Positions 1 through 14,600 are shown, counted from the stretch's first letter. The stretch is DNA of 64,000 nt from Desmodus rotundus (GCF_022682495.2 NC_071388.1:178093622-178157621), one strand, 5' to 3'. Translations and numbers: made by a program. Notes: generated by a model not told the origin, from the sequence alone.

Positions 1-690
1 TATATATAAAAACTTCTATTCCTTCTGGCTTCTATTCCAGGAAGAATGACACCACAAAATCTCTTTAGCAGCACTGATTGGTAGACTGCCATTTGGACAT
101 TCTATTTTTACCTTCCGTAAATTTCTAAATATAGAAAATAAAATTAATCCCTATTTTCTTAATATTAAACTAACAATTCCAAACAGCACACACAGTGGAG
201 GAGATTTTAAACATCTGATGTTCAAGGTTACTGAGTGAACAATTATAAAAGCACCAGCCACACACAAAGAAACCAGAAGAATTAAAATCGCCAAACCAGT
301 TTACTCAGAAGTGCACTTGGCAATGCTGGCTTTTAGGCAGCAGGAGATACATGTCTGATTTTAATTTTAAACCTTTGGTTAGGTACTTTTCTACTTGTTT
401 TCTTCTGATTACTGGGTTTAATTAGAATTAGTAAGCACTATGTAAATAAATCTTGATACAAAGACTTGTCTTGATATAAAGGAATAAACTATCAGCAAAA
501 ATCTTAAATCCTTTTTTGTACTATAGTAAATTAAAATCGGTAGCAAAACATCCATAATTAACAAAAATTGTTTTAAAAACAAGTAAGCCTAAGTAGGGAG
601 AATGGTTTACCTTTAAAATAAATTTAAATTTTTTAAATAAAAAATAAAATTTAATTTAATAAAAATAAAAATTAAAAAATAGGTTTTTAA
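1..690. other. GTF3C3 intron, AT-rich, no gene seen
   Basis: AT-rich intronic sequence with a low-complexity A/T run at about 618-680. No exon of the missing GTF3C3 C-terminus was found. Confidence 0.6.
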
Positions 691-2125
691 GTTCTAGCCA
701 AAATGGGGGTGTAGGTAGAAATGCTTCACTTCCTCACACAACCAAATAACAACCAATTTAAAAACAACCAGAACTGCCAGAATACAAATTTGCACGAAAC
801 ACCAACAACCAAGGAGTTAAAGAAACATTCATCCAGACTGGTGTGCCATGACAAAGAAATACGGCCCAAATGAAACAAAAGAGCAAAACTCCAGAAAAAG
901 GGCTAAGCGACGAGGAGATAGACAACCTACCTGATAGAGAGTTTAAAGCCCTGGTAATCAGGATGCTCACAGAGTTGACTGAGCTTGGTCATGAAATGAA
1001 GGAAGAAGTGAAGGCTACACGAAGTAAAGTAAAGCAAAACATACAGGGAACCCACAGTGAAGGGAAGGAAACTGGGGCTCAAATCAACAATTTTGAACAA
1101 AAGGAAGAAATAAATATCCAACCGGAACAGAATGAAGAAACAAGAATTCAAAACATGAGGGGAATTTAGGAAAGTCCGGGACAACTTTAAACGTTCCAAT
1201 ATGCAAATCATAGGGCTGCCAGAAGGAGAAGAGGAAGAGCAAGAAATTGAAAACTTATTTGGACAAATAATGAAGGGAAATTTCACCAATCTAGTGAAGG
1301 AAAAAAACTTCCAGAAGTCTAGGAAGCACAGAGAGTTCCAATGAAATTGGACTCAAGGAGGAACACACCAAGGCACATCATAATTAAGTTACCCAAGATT
1401 AAAGATAAGGAGAGAATCTTAAAAGCAGCAAGAGGAAGGTAGAGAGTTTCCTACAAAGGAGTGCCCATAAGACTATCAGCTGATTTCTCAAAAGAAATAA
1501 TACAGGCAAGAACGGGCTGGAAAGAAATATTTGAAGTCATGAAAGGCAAGAACCTAAATCCAAGATTTCTCTATCCAGCAAAGCTATTGTTTAGAATGGA
1601 AGAGCAGATAAAGTGCTTCCCAGATAAGGTCAAGTTAAAGGAGTTCATTATCATCAAGCCCTTATTATATGAAATGTTAAAAGGACTTATCTAAGAAATA
1701 GAAGATCAAAAACTATGAACAATAAAATGACAACAAATCATAACTATCAACAGCTGAACCTAAAAAACAAAAACTAAGCAAACAACTAGAACAGGAACAG
1801 AAATTGAGATCACATGGAGGGTTATCAATGGGGAGGTGGAGGGGGCGAGTTGGGCGGGGGGAAGTACAGGGAATAAGAAGCATAAATGGTAGGTACAAAA
1901 GAGACAGGGGGAGGTTAAGAACAGCATAGGAAACAGAGAAAACAAAGAACTTATTTGTACGATCCATGGACATAAACTAAGGTAGGGAGAATGCTGGAAG
2001 GTGGAGGGAAGTGCAGGGAGGAGGCGAGGATAAAAGGAAGCAAAAAATTGGGACAACTGTAATAGCATAATCAATAGACGACACTTAAAAAATAATTTCT
2101 TTATTTTTACTAAATAATTTTTTTA
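691..2125 (+). mobile_element. HAL1 (half-L1) retrotransposon, copy 1
   Basis: The element starts with an L1-like 5' end (about 697-770) and carries a decayed ORF1. ORF1 begins at 870, stops at 1167, and is recognisable again in shifted frames to the conserved C-terminal segment ending LLYEMLKGLI at 1692. It then passes straight into a purine-rich 3' UTR and an A/T-rich tail near 2090-2125. There is no endonuclease or reverse-transcriptase ORF between ORF1 and the 3' end, which is the HAL1 layout. The ORF1 frame is broken by stops and indels, so this copy is inactive. An AT-rich low-complexity run (618-680) precedes it. Confidence 0.72.
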
Positions 2126-2174
2126 AATAAAAAAGGACTTCAGCCTTTAGAAACCAAAGCTTCAAAAGAGAAAG

Positions 2175-2320
2175 AAATATTATCATTATTGCTAACACTT
2201 ATAGCCACTCACTGCATGTGCCAGGCACTGTTTTAAGTACTTTACATTAACTCATTTAATTTTCACAGCCATCTACAAGGCCCAGTTATCTCTCCACCTC
2301 AGAGGTACAGAACTGGAGGC
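2175..2320 (-). repeat. MIR SINE remnant
   Basis: It contains the reversed MIR core (tgtgccaggcactgttttaa, 'tttacattaactcatttaat'). Ancient and diverged, in GTF3C3 intron 15 near the window's left end. Confidence 0.6.
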
Positions 2321-2440
2321 GGGGTGGGGGAGTCTGCAGAGCTGGAGCAGCTGTGTGAAGCCAGGCACGGCCATTCCAGAGGCCAGGCTCTTAGCCACCC
2401 ACTGTCCACACCTGACAAAGTCACGGGCCATGACACTTAC

Positions 2441-2631
2441 CAAGGGCGTGCTTAAAACTACCAGATACGAATGCGTTGTGTCCATTTAAGACACACAGGG
2501 CATGGTTATCCGGGTTTTTCAGCATTAAACGGAGACAGAAACGATGATGCCGCACTTCTTGAGAGTGCATGGTAACTTGATTGAAAATGTTCCAGAGCTG
2601 GGGTCTATTGACATTTTCCATTACCATTATC
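2441..2631 (-). CDS. GTF3C3: GTF3C3 coding exon 15 (residues 688-752), last exon inside the window
   Basis: It encodes [20 protein letters not shown] through SGSFKHALG and ends one base into a Gly codon at a GTAAGT donor. The next exon of the family (beginning QYVQAF) is not found between 1 and 2440 and should lie beyond the left edge. Confidence 0.95.
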
Positions 2632-5600
2632 CTAAAATTGAAGGAAGAAGGGGAGAGTAAAAAATAGTATAAAAAGAAAACTTTCCTGATTTCTAAGAAT
2701 TGAACTGTTCAGTGCTGTCCTAACAACACTGAAACGTACCACCCTCCCAAAGGGCAGATTGCTGCAATCTATTTAAGCGAAACCTTTTACACACTGAAGG
2801 ATTTCCCCCGAAAATGCTGTTTCAGTAATTATTTCTATATCTTGTTTCTGCATTTTAACAAAACTTTTAAACCAAAAAATAGAACCAAGTTAAGTTTCAC
2901 GTTTTATCTCCCTTCCCACTACAACTGCAGTACAATGAACACTGAATAATAACACCGTGTGCCAAGCACTGTTAAAAAACTCATCATTTAACCCTCACAA
3001 TAATCCTGTGCACTGGTAGTATTAGGATGTCCATTTTATAAGTGGGAGACTAAAGCACAAGAGGTTAAGTATGTAAGAGTGCATGTTCTCATAATTGCCT
3101 CTGAGACTCCCCGATGAATTGAATTAACCAAAAAGCAACCGGAGAGATAAAACAAAACAGCTTATTAATTCTTGAGCATGAGAAACTAAGTCAGAGTAAA
3201 CATACATTCTCTCTTAAAGAACTGAGTTAAGTCCTGGCTGGTGTGGCTCAGTGGATTGAGCGCTGGCCTGCAAACCAAAGGGTTGCGGTTCAATTCCCAG
3301 TTGGGGCGCATGCCTGGGTTGCAAGCCAGGTCCCCAGCGGGGGGGCGCGTGGGAGGCAACCACACATTGATGTTTGTCTCTCTCTCCTTCCCTTCCCCTC
3401 TCTCTAAAAATAAACAAATAAACTCTTTAAAAAAAAAAAAAAAAGAGAATTGAGTTAAAAAAAAGTTACTGGAAACTCACCTGATATAGTTGTACGCCTT
3501 TCTGAAATTTTTGTCCAGAATTGCAGCAGAGAGACCAAAATATTCTAGTTCTTTGCGTTTTTGTTTGTGTTCATAAAATGAACAATATTCCAATGCAGAA
3601 TCCACGAGTAACTCGGCCTCCTGAAACCGGGACAGGTCACACAAGGAGTACATGGCCTTCAGCAGGAGGTTCCACCAGTCATCTTTTGTCAAGACACTCG
3701 TGAGCACAGCAAATATTGCTAAAGTGAGACCAATCAAAATCAGTTAGGATGCTGTTTTCCAGAAATAGCACTATTAGAAAAAAATTTCATGACTGATTTT
3801 AGATTAAATGTAGTAACCACGGACCCATGAGCCTAAACTCTGGCCAACAACTCTTCTCGCAACAATGCGCAGGGGGTGGCTGCCCCTTCTACTCTGCCCA
3901 CCTAGCAGTCTGCATTCTCAGGTAATTCTCACTTCTGCTTTGCTCTCTACAAAGTCCAGCGGGCTCATCTGTGCTCTCAGGGCTAGTTAGAACATGTGGT
4001 CCTGTGGGCAGAATGAGTGTGTTTTCCATGACTGAGGTGGGATACAGGTGTCTGCATGTACAAAACATTCGGATGTTGGCTCAGCAAAGGACTTCAAATT
4101 CCTACTTTGAGATGCAGCCTGTTCTTCACCTTTTCATAGTCTCAATTTTCTTGCCTTTGTCTCAAAATCTCTCTTTTCCTTCAGCAATCTTTACTCCCTT
4201 ATTTTTCTGTAAGATGCCTCCCTTTTGTAATCCTTGAGGAGTATCAAAAGCCAGAAAATTTTTTTAGTCTTTGACCTAGTAATTCTCCTTCTGGGAATCT
4301 ATCCTAAACAACTAGTTTTAAAAAATGGATAAATCTATAGATATGAAGATGCTCACTACATATTACTTATAAAAGAAAATTATCAGAAGGAACCATACAT
4401 CAAAAAATGAGGGAATGGGTAAATAAATTATGGTACTGCTATCCAATGGAATATTACACATTCTTTAAATATAATAGCTACAAAGAAAATAGAGCAACAT
4501 TAGAAAATGGTAAGTGAAAAAAATCAGAGAACAAAGATGTTTGTAACATAAAGAGGCCTAGACAGATCATCCTATCTGGGTACACCCATGTAATGTGATC
4601 CCTGGCATAATAAAATCAACTAACAAAACGAAACAACAAAAACCTTATGAGTCTAAAAAAATCAAGAATGAACCTGAAATGAAGAAACACTGGAAGAGAA
4701 AACAGGCAGGATCAGACATAGAGAGAAACATGACTTAAGGAAACAGCCCAGTCACGTGCTGCAGGGGCAGAGGCCAGGCCAGGCCGCTGGGATGAGCTCA
4801 GCGCCCATGAGCTGGAGGGAGGCAGGACTCAACGCGGTCGTGAGCAGCTGAGCCCTCACTCCGGTCCTCCAACTCCCTCCCACACAGCACCTTCTTTACT
4901 TTCTGTCCTTCTGTCGTGCTAATAGATCCAGATCTTCCACATTATAAACCCTCTCTGTTGCACACTGCCATGCTGATAACATTGAGTCAGTAAGTGTCTG
5001 ATGAATTAATTAAGAATGAAATCATTTTCTGCCAGATATTTCCAGTTTATAGCCTAGGTTTTTCCCAAAGTTCTCTAAGTAATAATCTCACTTAAGATGA
5101 TGCTTTTCCAGCTAAAAATAGACGCCTCTTAAAGTTGTATTATTTGAGACTGGGTCAAAGCAACTTCTTTTCAGTTTCTATGACTATTGCTACATTCGTC
5201 AAAAAGGAATTTAACACAGAATGGAATATAGGTATTGAAGTGACTGGACAAATATAGTAATCTGTACCTGTCATTTAATCTTCACAAATTTCTTAAAATA
5301 AGGTCTATTTTCTTCTTAAGGTCAAAATTAAAAGTTTTGTTTACTTTTTTACAGAAAAAGTAAGCAGATGTTTTCCTTTTAATTTTTAAAAATTATTTAC
5401 ATATGATGTTTTTATTATTATTAAGTATTTTATATATAATTTTTAGGGAGATGGGAAGGGAGGGAGAAAGAAAGGGAGAGAAACATCAGTTGCCTCCTGC
5501 ACACACCCTGTGTGGGACTGAACCCACAACCCAGGCACGTGCCCTGACGGGGAATCAAACTGGTGTGACCTTTTGCTTTGCAGGGCAATGGCCAACCAAC

Positions 5601-8600
5601 TGAGCCACACTGGTCAGGTTGCCTTTCTTTTTTCTTAAACACCAAATGAGTTTACAACTTACACCACATATAAGAATAAACTCAAAATGGATAAAAGACT
5701 CAAAGGTAAGTCACAAAACCATAAAAACCCTAGAAGAACACATACACAGTAAAATCTTGGACATTTCTCATAGCAATGTTTTGCCATTATATCTCCTAGG
5801 ACAAGGGAAACTTCAAAAAGAATAAACAAATGGGACTATATCAAAATAAAAAGCTTTTAGGCAGCCAAAGATACAATCAACAAACTGAAAAGGGAACCAA
5901 CTGTATGGGAGAACATATTTGCCAATGATACATCTGATAAGGGGTTAATTTCCAAAATATAAAAAGAATTTATACAACTCAACACCAGCAAGACAAATAA
6001 TCCAATTAAAAAATGGGCAAAGGATCTGAATAGGCACTTCTCTAAACAGAACATACAGAGAGCCAACAAACATATGAAAAAATGTTCAATATCACTAATC
6101 ACCAGAGAGATGAAAATTAAAATCACAATGAGATATCACCCCATCCCTGCCAGAATGGCTACCATCAATATATCAACAAACAATGAGTGCTGGAAAGGGT
6201 GTGGAGAAGAGGGAACCCTCATGTACTCTTGGTGGGAATGCAGACTGGTGCAGCCGCTGTGGAAAACAGCATGGGATTTCCTCAAAAAACTAAAAATGGA
6301 ACTGCCTTTTGACCTAGCAATCCCACTTCTGGGAATATATCCTAAGAATTCCAAAACACTAATTCAAAAGAATATATGCACCCCTATGTTCATTGCAGCA
6401 TTATTTACAATAGCCAAGATCTGGAAACCGCCAGAGCATCCATCAGTAAATAAGTGGATAAAAAAGCTGTGATACATTTAGACAACGGAATACTACACGC
6501 AATTAAAAAAAAAGAGAAAGAAAGAAAAATCTTACTTTTTTTTTAAAGATTTATTTACTTTTAGAGAGAGGGGAAGGGAGGGAGAAATAAAGGGAGAGAA
6601 AGAGCAACGTGCCAGAGACACATAGATTGGTTGCCTCTTGAACACCCCCAACCGGGGACCTGGTGCGCAACCCAGACATGTGCCCTGACTGGGAATCAAA
6701 CTGGCGATCTTTTAGTTCTCAAGCCAGCACTCAATCCACTGAGCCACACCAGCCAGGGAAGAAGTCTCACCTTTTGCAATAGCCTGGGTAGACATGGAGA
6801 ATATTATGCTAAGTGAAATAAACCAGTTAGAGGAAGACAAATACCATATGATCTCATTTATATGTGGAATCCAATAAACAAAAACTGATGAACAGATTAG
6901 AAAACAGAGGCACGGATACACAGAACAGACTGACAGCTGTCAGAGGGTAGGGATGGGGAGACTAGATGACAGAAGGTGAAGAAATTAACCAAAGAACATA
7001 CGTGCAGAACCCACAGACACAGAGAGCAGTGTGCTGATGGCCAGAGGAAGGGTCACGGGCACTGGGTGGAGGTGGGCAAAGCAGGGAGAGAAATGGGGAC
7101 ATCTGTAATATTGTCAACAAAAAATAAAGTTCTTAAAAAATTACCAATAAAGAAAATTTCATTTTACTTGAAAGGGGTATATTTTCAAATAGATTACTAT
7201 TGTCAGGTGTTAATTTACGAATCTTTTTTTCAATGAAGCCAACTTTTATGTAATAAAGCAAGTGAAAAATAATTACCTTTTGCATCACAGTTTGCTGTCT
7301 CTTGGTCATTGCTGTCTGACATTTTGTCTCTTGACACTTTAACAAGGTAGAGATGCCTCTCTCCAGATTTGGAGCTGGATATCAAACAGACATGGGCTCT
7401 ATTCATTGCCACCTGAGTTAAAGATAATTTGATATTTTTTAGTCATAAATTTTTAAAGAAAATCTATGGGCCACAAGTACCATAGGTGTGCCTAAAAGGT
7501 TTTTAAGAAAAAAAGAGACCAAATTATTGTGTCTATAAGCACCTAAAAAAAAAATTAATAAACACTTTTTTCTTACCAAAGGAATTTGGGTCATACCACT
7601 CACTAAGAAGGCAATTCGCATCAATTTTGTAACACACACACACATACACATAACCACCTCCCTGGAAAAAAAGTCCACACTCAGAAAGGATGTCATAACC
7701 TGGAAAACATTTTAGCAAAGTGAACAATTTCCACACACAGTTGTGTCTACTAATAACTGATAATACTGTGATCCTCACTTTTGTATGTGCTAGCAGAGAC
7801 TTCTTCACTTAATCTACAGTCAAGTTTATACTTCCATGCAGACTTTCAATTACACACCATTAATCTCTCAGTCTTCAGTCTCTATCTGACTTTCACTTTT
7901 GAGTTTAATAGAGTGAAATTATAAAATAGCTATAATCATTGTTTAAATCAAATTCTAAACATTTAAAAAGTCAACAAGGCTAATATAAAGAAAAATCATT
8001 TCCCACCTTTAAGAGCATGGCCAACATGGTAAGCAGAGTATCCACATAACCATACATTTTGCCTTGTGAAAACAACAGCGTAGAACGATGAAGCAACAAC
8101 TTCATTTCCTAAATAAATAAGCACATGATAATCAGTGTGACAAAATTCCTTTGCTGTAAGTTGTGTTGTCTTAGAAACCAAACTTAAAAACATCTGCTTT
8201 ATCATTCTTCACGATAATTAAGATCCAATTTTTTAGAAACCATAATTTATAACGACTAATGCATGACTGAAACTTGAGACTCAAAAATATTTTTCAAATA
8301 CACTAAATTTAATACACTGAAATAAAACTTTTGGATATAAGCTGTAGAGACATCCTTAACTGAGGAGAAAGCTCTAAATATAATGCACCAAGAAAAACTT
8401 CACGTTCCACGGCCTACCTGCTGTGCAGCGTTTGCATCTTGTGCTAAAGTGTCCGGATCATACATCGGTTCCAGAGCTTCCAGAGCTTTCTCAGGACGGC
8501 CCAGCTGCTGCTGAAGTGTGGAAAGAGAAATTCTTGCGTCCAGGTGGAAGGGGGCCAGATCGACCACTTTGCCATAGCTTTCAGCAGCTCGCTCCATGTA

Positions 8601-11600
8601 GCCTAAGGCCTTTAAGCATTCTGCGATGTTAAAATAACATATAAGTGTGAACTACAGATTTGTAACCTTGACAAAATTATTTCTCCATTTAAAAGAAATA
8701 TTACAGCAATATCAAAAGAATCATAACAAGAACAAATGTATGATTACTTCTAATACTTTGAAACAACTGTCCATTCTAATTTCTATCTACTGATTGATCG
8801 ATCTAATTACTTCCTAACTAAATTCACATTGTTCCAAGGATGTATGGTGCATACACGTATACTTTGGGATCCTGCTTTATTCACTTAGCATTATGCTTTC
8901 AACATTTTCCTACATCTTTGTCAGCATTTTGAATGATTGTAATATTCAATTAAACAGACTATTTGCTTAAATATATAATTTGACATTTAGGGGTTTTTTC
9001 CCCAAATTTTTACTCTAATAAATAACACTGCAGAAAACATCTTCATGTATGTAAGCCAGAGTTCACCAACTGGCTGACTAACGTAACCTGCTGATGTGGT
9101 TTTTTTGGCCAAAGTGCTGTTAAAAACAATAAATTGTCTACATTTTTAAAAATTAGGGTATTTATAAAATCCAAGTTACTATATTCCTTTGAAAAATCTG
9201 GACTTGGCAATAGTGGCCCCCAGTCCTGTCCGCACTCCCCAGTTCCCACCCTCCCTGCCCTCTTACTTGCCCACTTCAATTTAACACTGTTGCTCCCTGT
9301 CAGGCTCCTGGGTTTTGGGATCCCTCACCCCTCACCTCACTCACTTACTCACTTACTTCCCTGGGATAAGTTCTCAGAAGTGAGGTTTCTGGGACCTATT
9401 CCTCAAATGTTCTGCCAATCACTCCTTAAGTTCTATCACTTAAACTTGAAAACAAATTCCTGTAAGCATTTCTCCTCTGCACCCTAACAGCTACAACACT
9501 AGTCTAGGCCCTTTCATCTTTTTTCTTCTTCACTGTAATTATATCCTAAAATGATAGTTTTGCCTCCAATTGCTTTCTCAAATCTCAAATTTCTTTAGGT
9601 TAAACTTTGACAATAAAGGAAGACTACTAAATATGGATGGATCATCACAATGGCATTTCTCCTAATCTTATTTTTCACTTTTAAAGATAGTGTGTTATAA
9701 GCACTAAATTCCTACAATGATGTTTCTTATATAATGAGCCCCAATTTCTTTATAATTTTTAGATGACTCTGAGCTTTTACTTTCCACTCATCTCAAGCTA
9801 CACTGGCTCAAAATGGAAACAGCGTTTATCAGCAGCACGATCATAATTGAACAGGGTTTGTAAAGTGTCTGCTATTAGTAACAGAAAGCAGGCTCAATAT
9901 CACAGCCTCAGGAAGGCAATAGAAATTCCAACTCTCTGTTCGTGTCTTTAGAATTCAAGTACCACAAATATAATTTTATGATGGTATATTTCATTTGTAC
10001 TCACATTTACTCAGTAAACTGTTGCCTTAATTTTTAAGTGTTCTCTTTGCTATTTCATATCTGTGGTAGGCCTCATAATATCTCATGTCAATCAATGCTT
10101 TTCTAATTATAGAGAACTTTCTGCCACTATGTAATGTTTTAAGAACTATTAGAACTTTCTGCTATCCTGAAATATTTTAAACAGGACCATTCAAATTTTA
10201 ATGCATCTTTTATGTTGATTCAATAGGAAATTCTATTAAAATGTTTTTGCCTTTCATGTTTCTTTAAGAAATTTAGTTGTTTTTCTGAACCTATTTTTTT
10301 CTAATCTAAATGATTTATTTCTAATTAGTGTGGATCTAGATACAATATTTATTTCAGATTACTATAGACTTAGAAATAAAATGACAGATAAAACCCAATG
10401 TTGAGCATATTTTCAGCTCAAAGAATGTTGAAAAATATATTAATTTCTTTCAAAATAACATTAAATGTAAATCTGTAAAAGCTCTTCAAAAATTAGATTG
10501 TACCCCAGGTCTGACAATCTATTACTAGAAACTAGAGGCTATGATTAACACAGATACAGGACAGGTATTTAGGATATTTTTAACAGGAACATGTTAGTCC
10601 TACTTCACTCTGGTATCATTAACTGAATCATTCCTCCAAAGCATTAGTGAGGGGAATCACTTAGTGACATACCGAGACAATTTAGAACACTAACTTTCAA
10701 AAAACTGCCCTGAAGCCAGAAATACTTTCACTAAGACATTAACATGTTATAATGATTATTACTATGTTGGGAAAGTAAGTTCTTGTCTACTTATATGACT
10801 AAACTTCTCCCTCCCACAAAAACTATCACCTGCGTGCCGAAGCCAAACGACCGCAAGGTTGTATCTTTCGGAGCAGACTAGTGCGCTCAGGAGAGGAAGT
10901 GCAGAATTATATTCGCCAACATCCAGGAAAGCTTCCGCAACATCCAGGTAGAGGTCTCCCATATCCTCAGGATTCTGTTCCACTAGTGTTGTCAAGAGAG
11001 GCTAGACCGTAAAATTAAAGCCTGAAGTCAAACCTTCATTACAAACGTGCACATCTATTTCTATTTCTCTTCTTAACATACTCAATCAGTTGTCTGGGCA
11101 AGCCTAAAGAGCAAGGCTTAATAAAAACACCTTTAAACAATCACTTTTCTATTCACTTTTTTTTTTTTGGTTGCCTGCCCAGTATTTAATTTTTTTTTTA
11201 ATACATATATTTTTTAAATTTATTTTTTATTGTTATTCAATTACAGTTGTATGCCTTTTCTCCCCTTCTCTCCCCCCACCCCAGCTGAACCCACCTCCCT
11301 CCCCCATCCCCACCATCCCCCCCGATTTTGTCCATTTGTCCTTTATAATAGTTCCTGCAATCCCCTCTTCCCTCTGTCCCCACCCCACTCCCCCCTGGCC
11401 ACTGCTAGACTGTTCCCCCCCTCAATGTCTCTGGTTGTATTTTGTTTGCTTTTTTTCTTTTGTTGATTATGTTCCAGTTAAAGGTGAGATCATGTGGTAT
11501 TTGTCCCTCACCGCCTGGCTTATTTCACTTAGCATAATGCTCTCCAGTTTCATCCATGCTGTTGCAAAGGGTATAAGCTCCTTCTTTCTCTCTGCTGCGT

Positions 11601-14600
11601 AGAATTCCATTGTGTAAATATACCATAGTTTTTGGATCCACTCGTTTGCTGATGGGTCTATTCACTTTTGAATCTCTATTAAAAAGAGCTCATACTGCCA
11701 CTCATCACATCACATTTGAAGGACTGTCATAAGACAGGCGTGGAAGAAACTGAGACAATACTGATCTCCTGTGCCCCTCCTCTAACAAGACAAACACACC
11801 CGGCCTCAGGCTCTCTGTGCAATCTGTGTTTCGGGAAAGCTGTCCCCTCAGGTATTAGCATGGCTCACTTCCTTAAGTCATCCTTCCAATGCCACCTTTC
11901 CAAGGAGGGCTTTGCTGACCACCCTATTTAAAACTGCAACTCCTCCCACCCCCGGACATTCCTTATTCTTCTACCCTGTTTGCTTTTTCTCCAGAGCATT
12001 GATCACCAACTAACATCCTATATGTTACATATTTATTACTTACTATCCATCTAATCCCATTAGGACAAAAGGCCCATGTGGGCATGGATTTGTATATTTT
12101 GTTCAATACCTACCCTAAAGTATGCAAAGTAAATGCCAAATTTTTTTTCTTTTTAATTTTTTTAATGATTTGAGAGAGAGAAATATTGATTTGTTGCTCC
12201 ACTTATTTATGCATTCATTGGTTGATTCTTGTATGTGCTCTAACTGGGATCAAACCCACAACCTTGGCACATGGGATGATGCTCTAACCAACTGAGCTAC
12301 CCAGCCAGGGCCAGAATGCCAAATTTTTTAATTTAATGAAATACTTAGTCTGAAGTTAGCAAAAGAGAATAGCTGTCAGAAATTACTAATTATCTAAAAG
12401 GCTCAATCTCCAATTCTGATCTCTGGATTGTTTTCATTTTAAAAGAAAAACAAAGCTATTATAAGCCCAGTCCAAAACACTCTTACCTTTTATAAGACAG
12501 CCACACAAAGATGCTTATAGTGACTTCCTGGTTATTAAGAATTGTGAAACCTAGGGTCAACTTACAGTTTCTTGCCATCTAAAAAAACATTGTGAATTTG
12601 ATCTGAAGTATCTCCAGCAGAGATCTTAATGCTACTTACATTAAGTGGTTCAAGGATGTTGAGATGAACAAGGCAGACCATCAACTTCACTGTGATATCT
12701 ATTGGCACACCTTCAGGTATAGTGCAGGTAACATTCTCCCCAGCTGTGGATTAGACAGACACACAGAAAGCAAGCTCAGAATGTGGGGCACAGGAAGCAA
12801 ACTCCACCTTCTATGTAAGATCCCATTTTCTTAATTCAAAGCAAATGATTCCACAGTCAATTCTAAATTTGGCCAACTCTAGCATTGAGTACTTACACTT
12901 CCTCCAGTCTGTCTTTGGTAGCAATTATCCTCAGATTTTTTTCCTAATATCTTACCCACTTACCCAAAACCTAATAAGCTCCTACATCTTCTATCAAAAC
13001 TACAAAGAACTAAAAAGACAAGGAGGACAAACAAGGACATACGAACTCTCTTTTTTTTCTTCTTGAACTTAAAGTATCTTTTAGTCTTCACTACAAAGAG
13101 GCTGAGAAAGAGGTAAAATAATACTATGCTTAAGTCTAAAGTAGGATTTTTTCAATGCTTAAGTTTGAAGTAAATTAGTAGAAAGCATTTTGAGTCCTTT
13201 TTGAAAAGTAAATTGCTTTGATAAGCCGTTCATTAATCAATTCTTCCTTCAGATAGCACTAAAAAGGCCCTGGCTCAGTTAAAAAAAAAAAAAGCCATAC
13301 TCAAGTGGACGTATTGAGAAATAAAAGTAACTGAAAACAATTTTTTAAAAGAGATAATTTGTGAGTGAACACTCGCAAGAAAAAGATGTGATATGTCTCT
13401 TAGGAAAAAATACTTCTTGGGAAAAATTATGAAACAGTAACTATCAATTTCGAAATGCTACATGGTAAACCAGAGAGGATTATATACACTTTCCTATGAA
13501 GAGGAAACTACAACCTTTATTCTCTTGGGAAGTGCCTTCTTCTGTAGTTTTCTTTTCTAGCACGATTCCAGAAAAGTCTGTAATTACCTAAAAGGATTGG
13601 GGGAGGGAGAGAAAATAATACAGTAGGTATGTATGAAAAACATTTTCACAATGCAAAAATCTATACGGTTAATTCAAATATTCCTTACAATGTATAAATG
13701 GGCTATAAAAAGCAACAGTAAGTCTCTTTAAAATAAGAAACAGTGACACATTTTTATATCATATTAACTAATGCTTAACTGAAGATATATAATTCCTCTG
13801 TATCAAGCCAATCTATTTTTCCCAACAGATTAAGAACTAAGTTACAGCAATTAGTCTGGCTTGAGCCCCGCTACCCTGAGTACAGACACGTCTGGCACCT
13901 TTGATAACGACGATGGCTTTATTCATGTGATAACCACATTTTATATTTCATATGGAATTTGTATAGAATCTAGAAACATGTTTCCAAACAGACTTTATAT
14001 GATTTAGTACATAAGTAATATACATAACTAAAATGAGAAATTGTCAATTTGTAAGAATTTCTGGAACACAGAAATGGGCTTCAAAACTAAAGAGAAACAC
14101 AAATGTTCCTACCTCCAAAGCTTTGTCGTATTGTTTGTTAGAAATGTACAGCTCAGCTGCTATGTTAACATCTTCCATGGAGACCAGGCCCTGGTGTTTT
14201 GAGAAAGCTTCTTCAATTATATTAATAGCTGAAGTAACATCATTGGCTTCATAGTAACTTCTAAAAAAGTAAATGACAAAAAGGATGAGTGCTTATTTAA
14301 CTCAGATTATAAAATTCATTTCCTTGCTGATAGGCCCTCTGGCTGATTTTCATTTCCTTAAAATTTGAGAAGAAAACTCTTCCTTAAAATAATAATCAGA
14401 GCTGACTCAGAGAAACATGTCCAATGTTAGTACAACGTCAACATCAAGTCTCTCACTCTCCCAAAGCTACCTCCTATTGTTCCAGCTCTTTCCCTCCGTA
14501 ACCCCATACCAGCTCTTCTCCCTCAGTGGGATCTACAACACATTGATCCTACCACTGTTTTGCACCCTTCCTGTCCTCACTCCCCTCCATCTCCACGGTA

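Noticed and set aside
870..1169. A 99-codon plus-strand frame (MKQKSKTPEKGLSDEE...)
   Set aside because: This is part of the ORF1 of the HAL1 element and not a host gene.
6074..6472. A 132-codon plus-strand frame
   Set aside because: It is the C-terminal end of L1 ORF2 in a truncated L1, not a gene.
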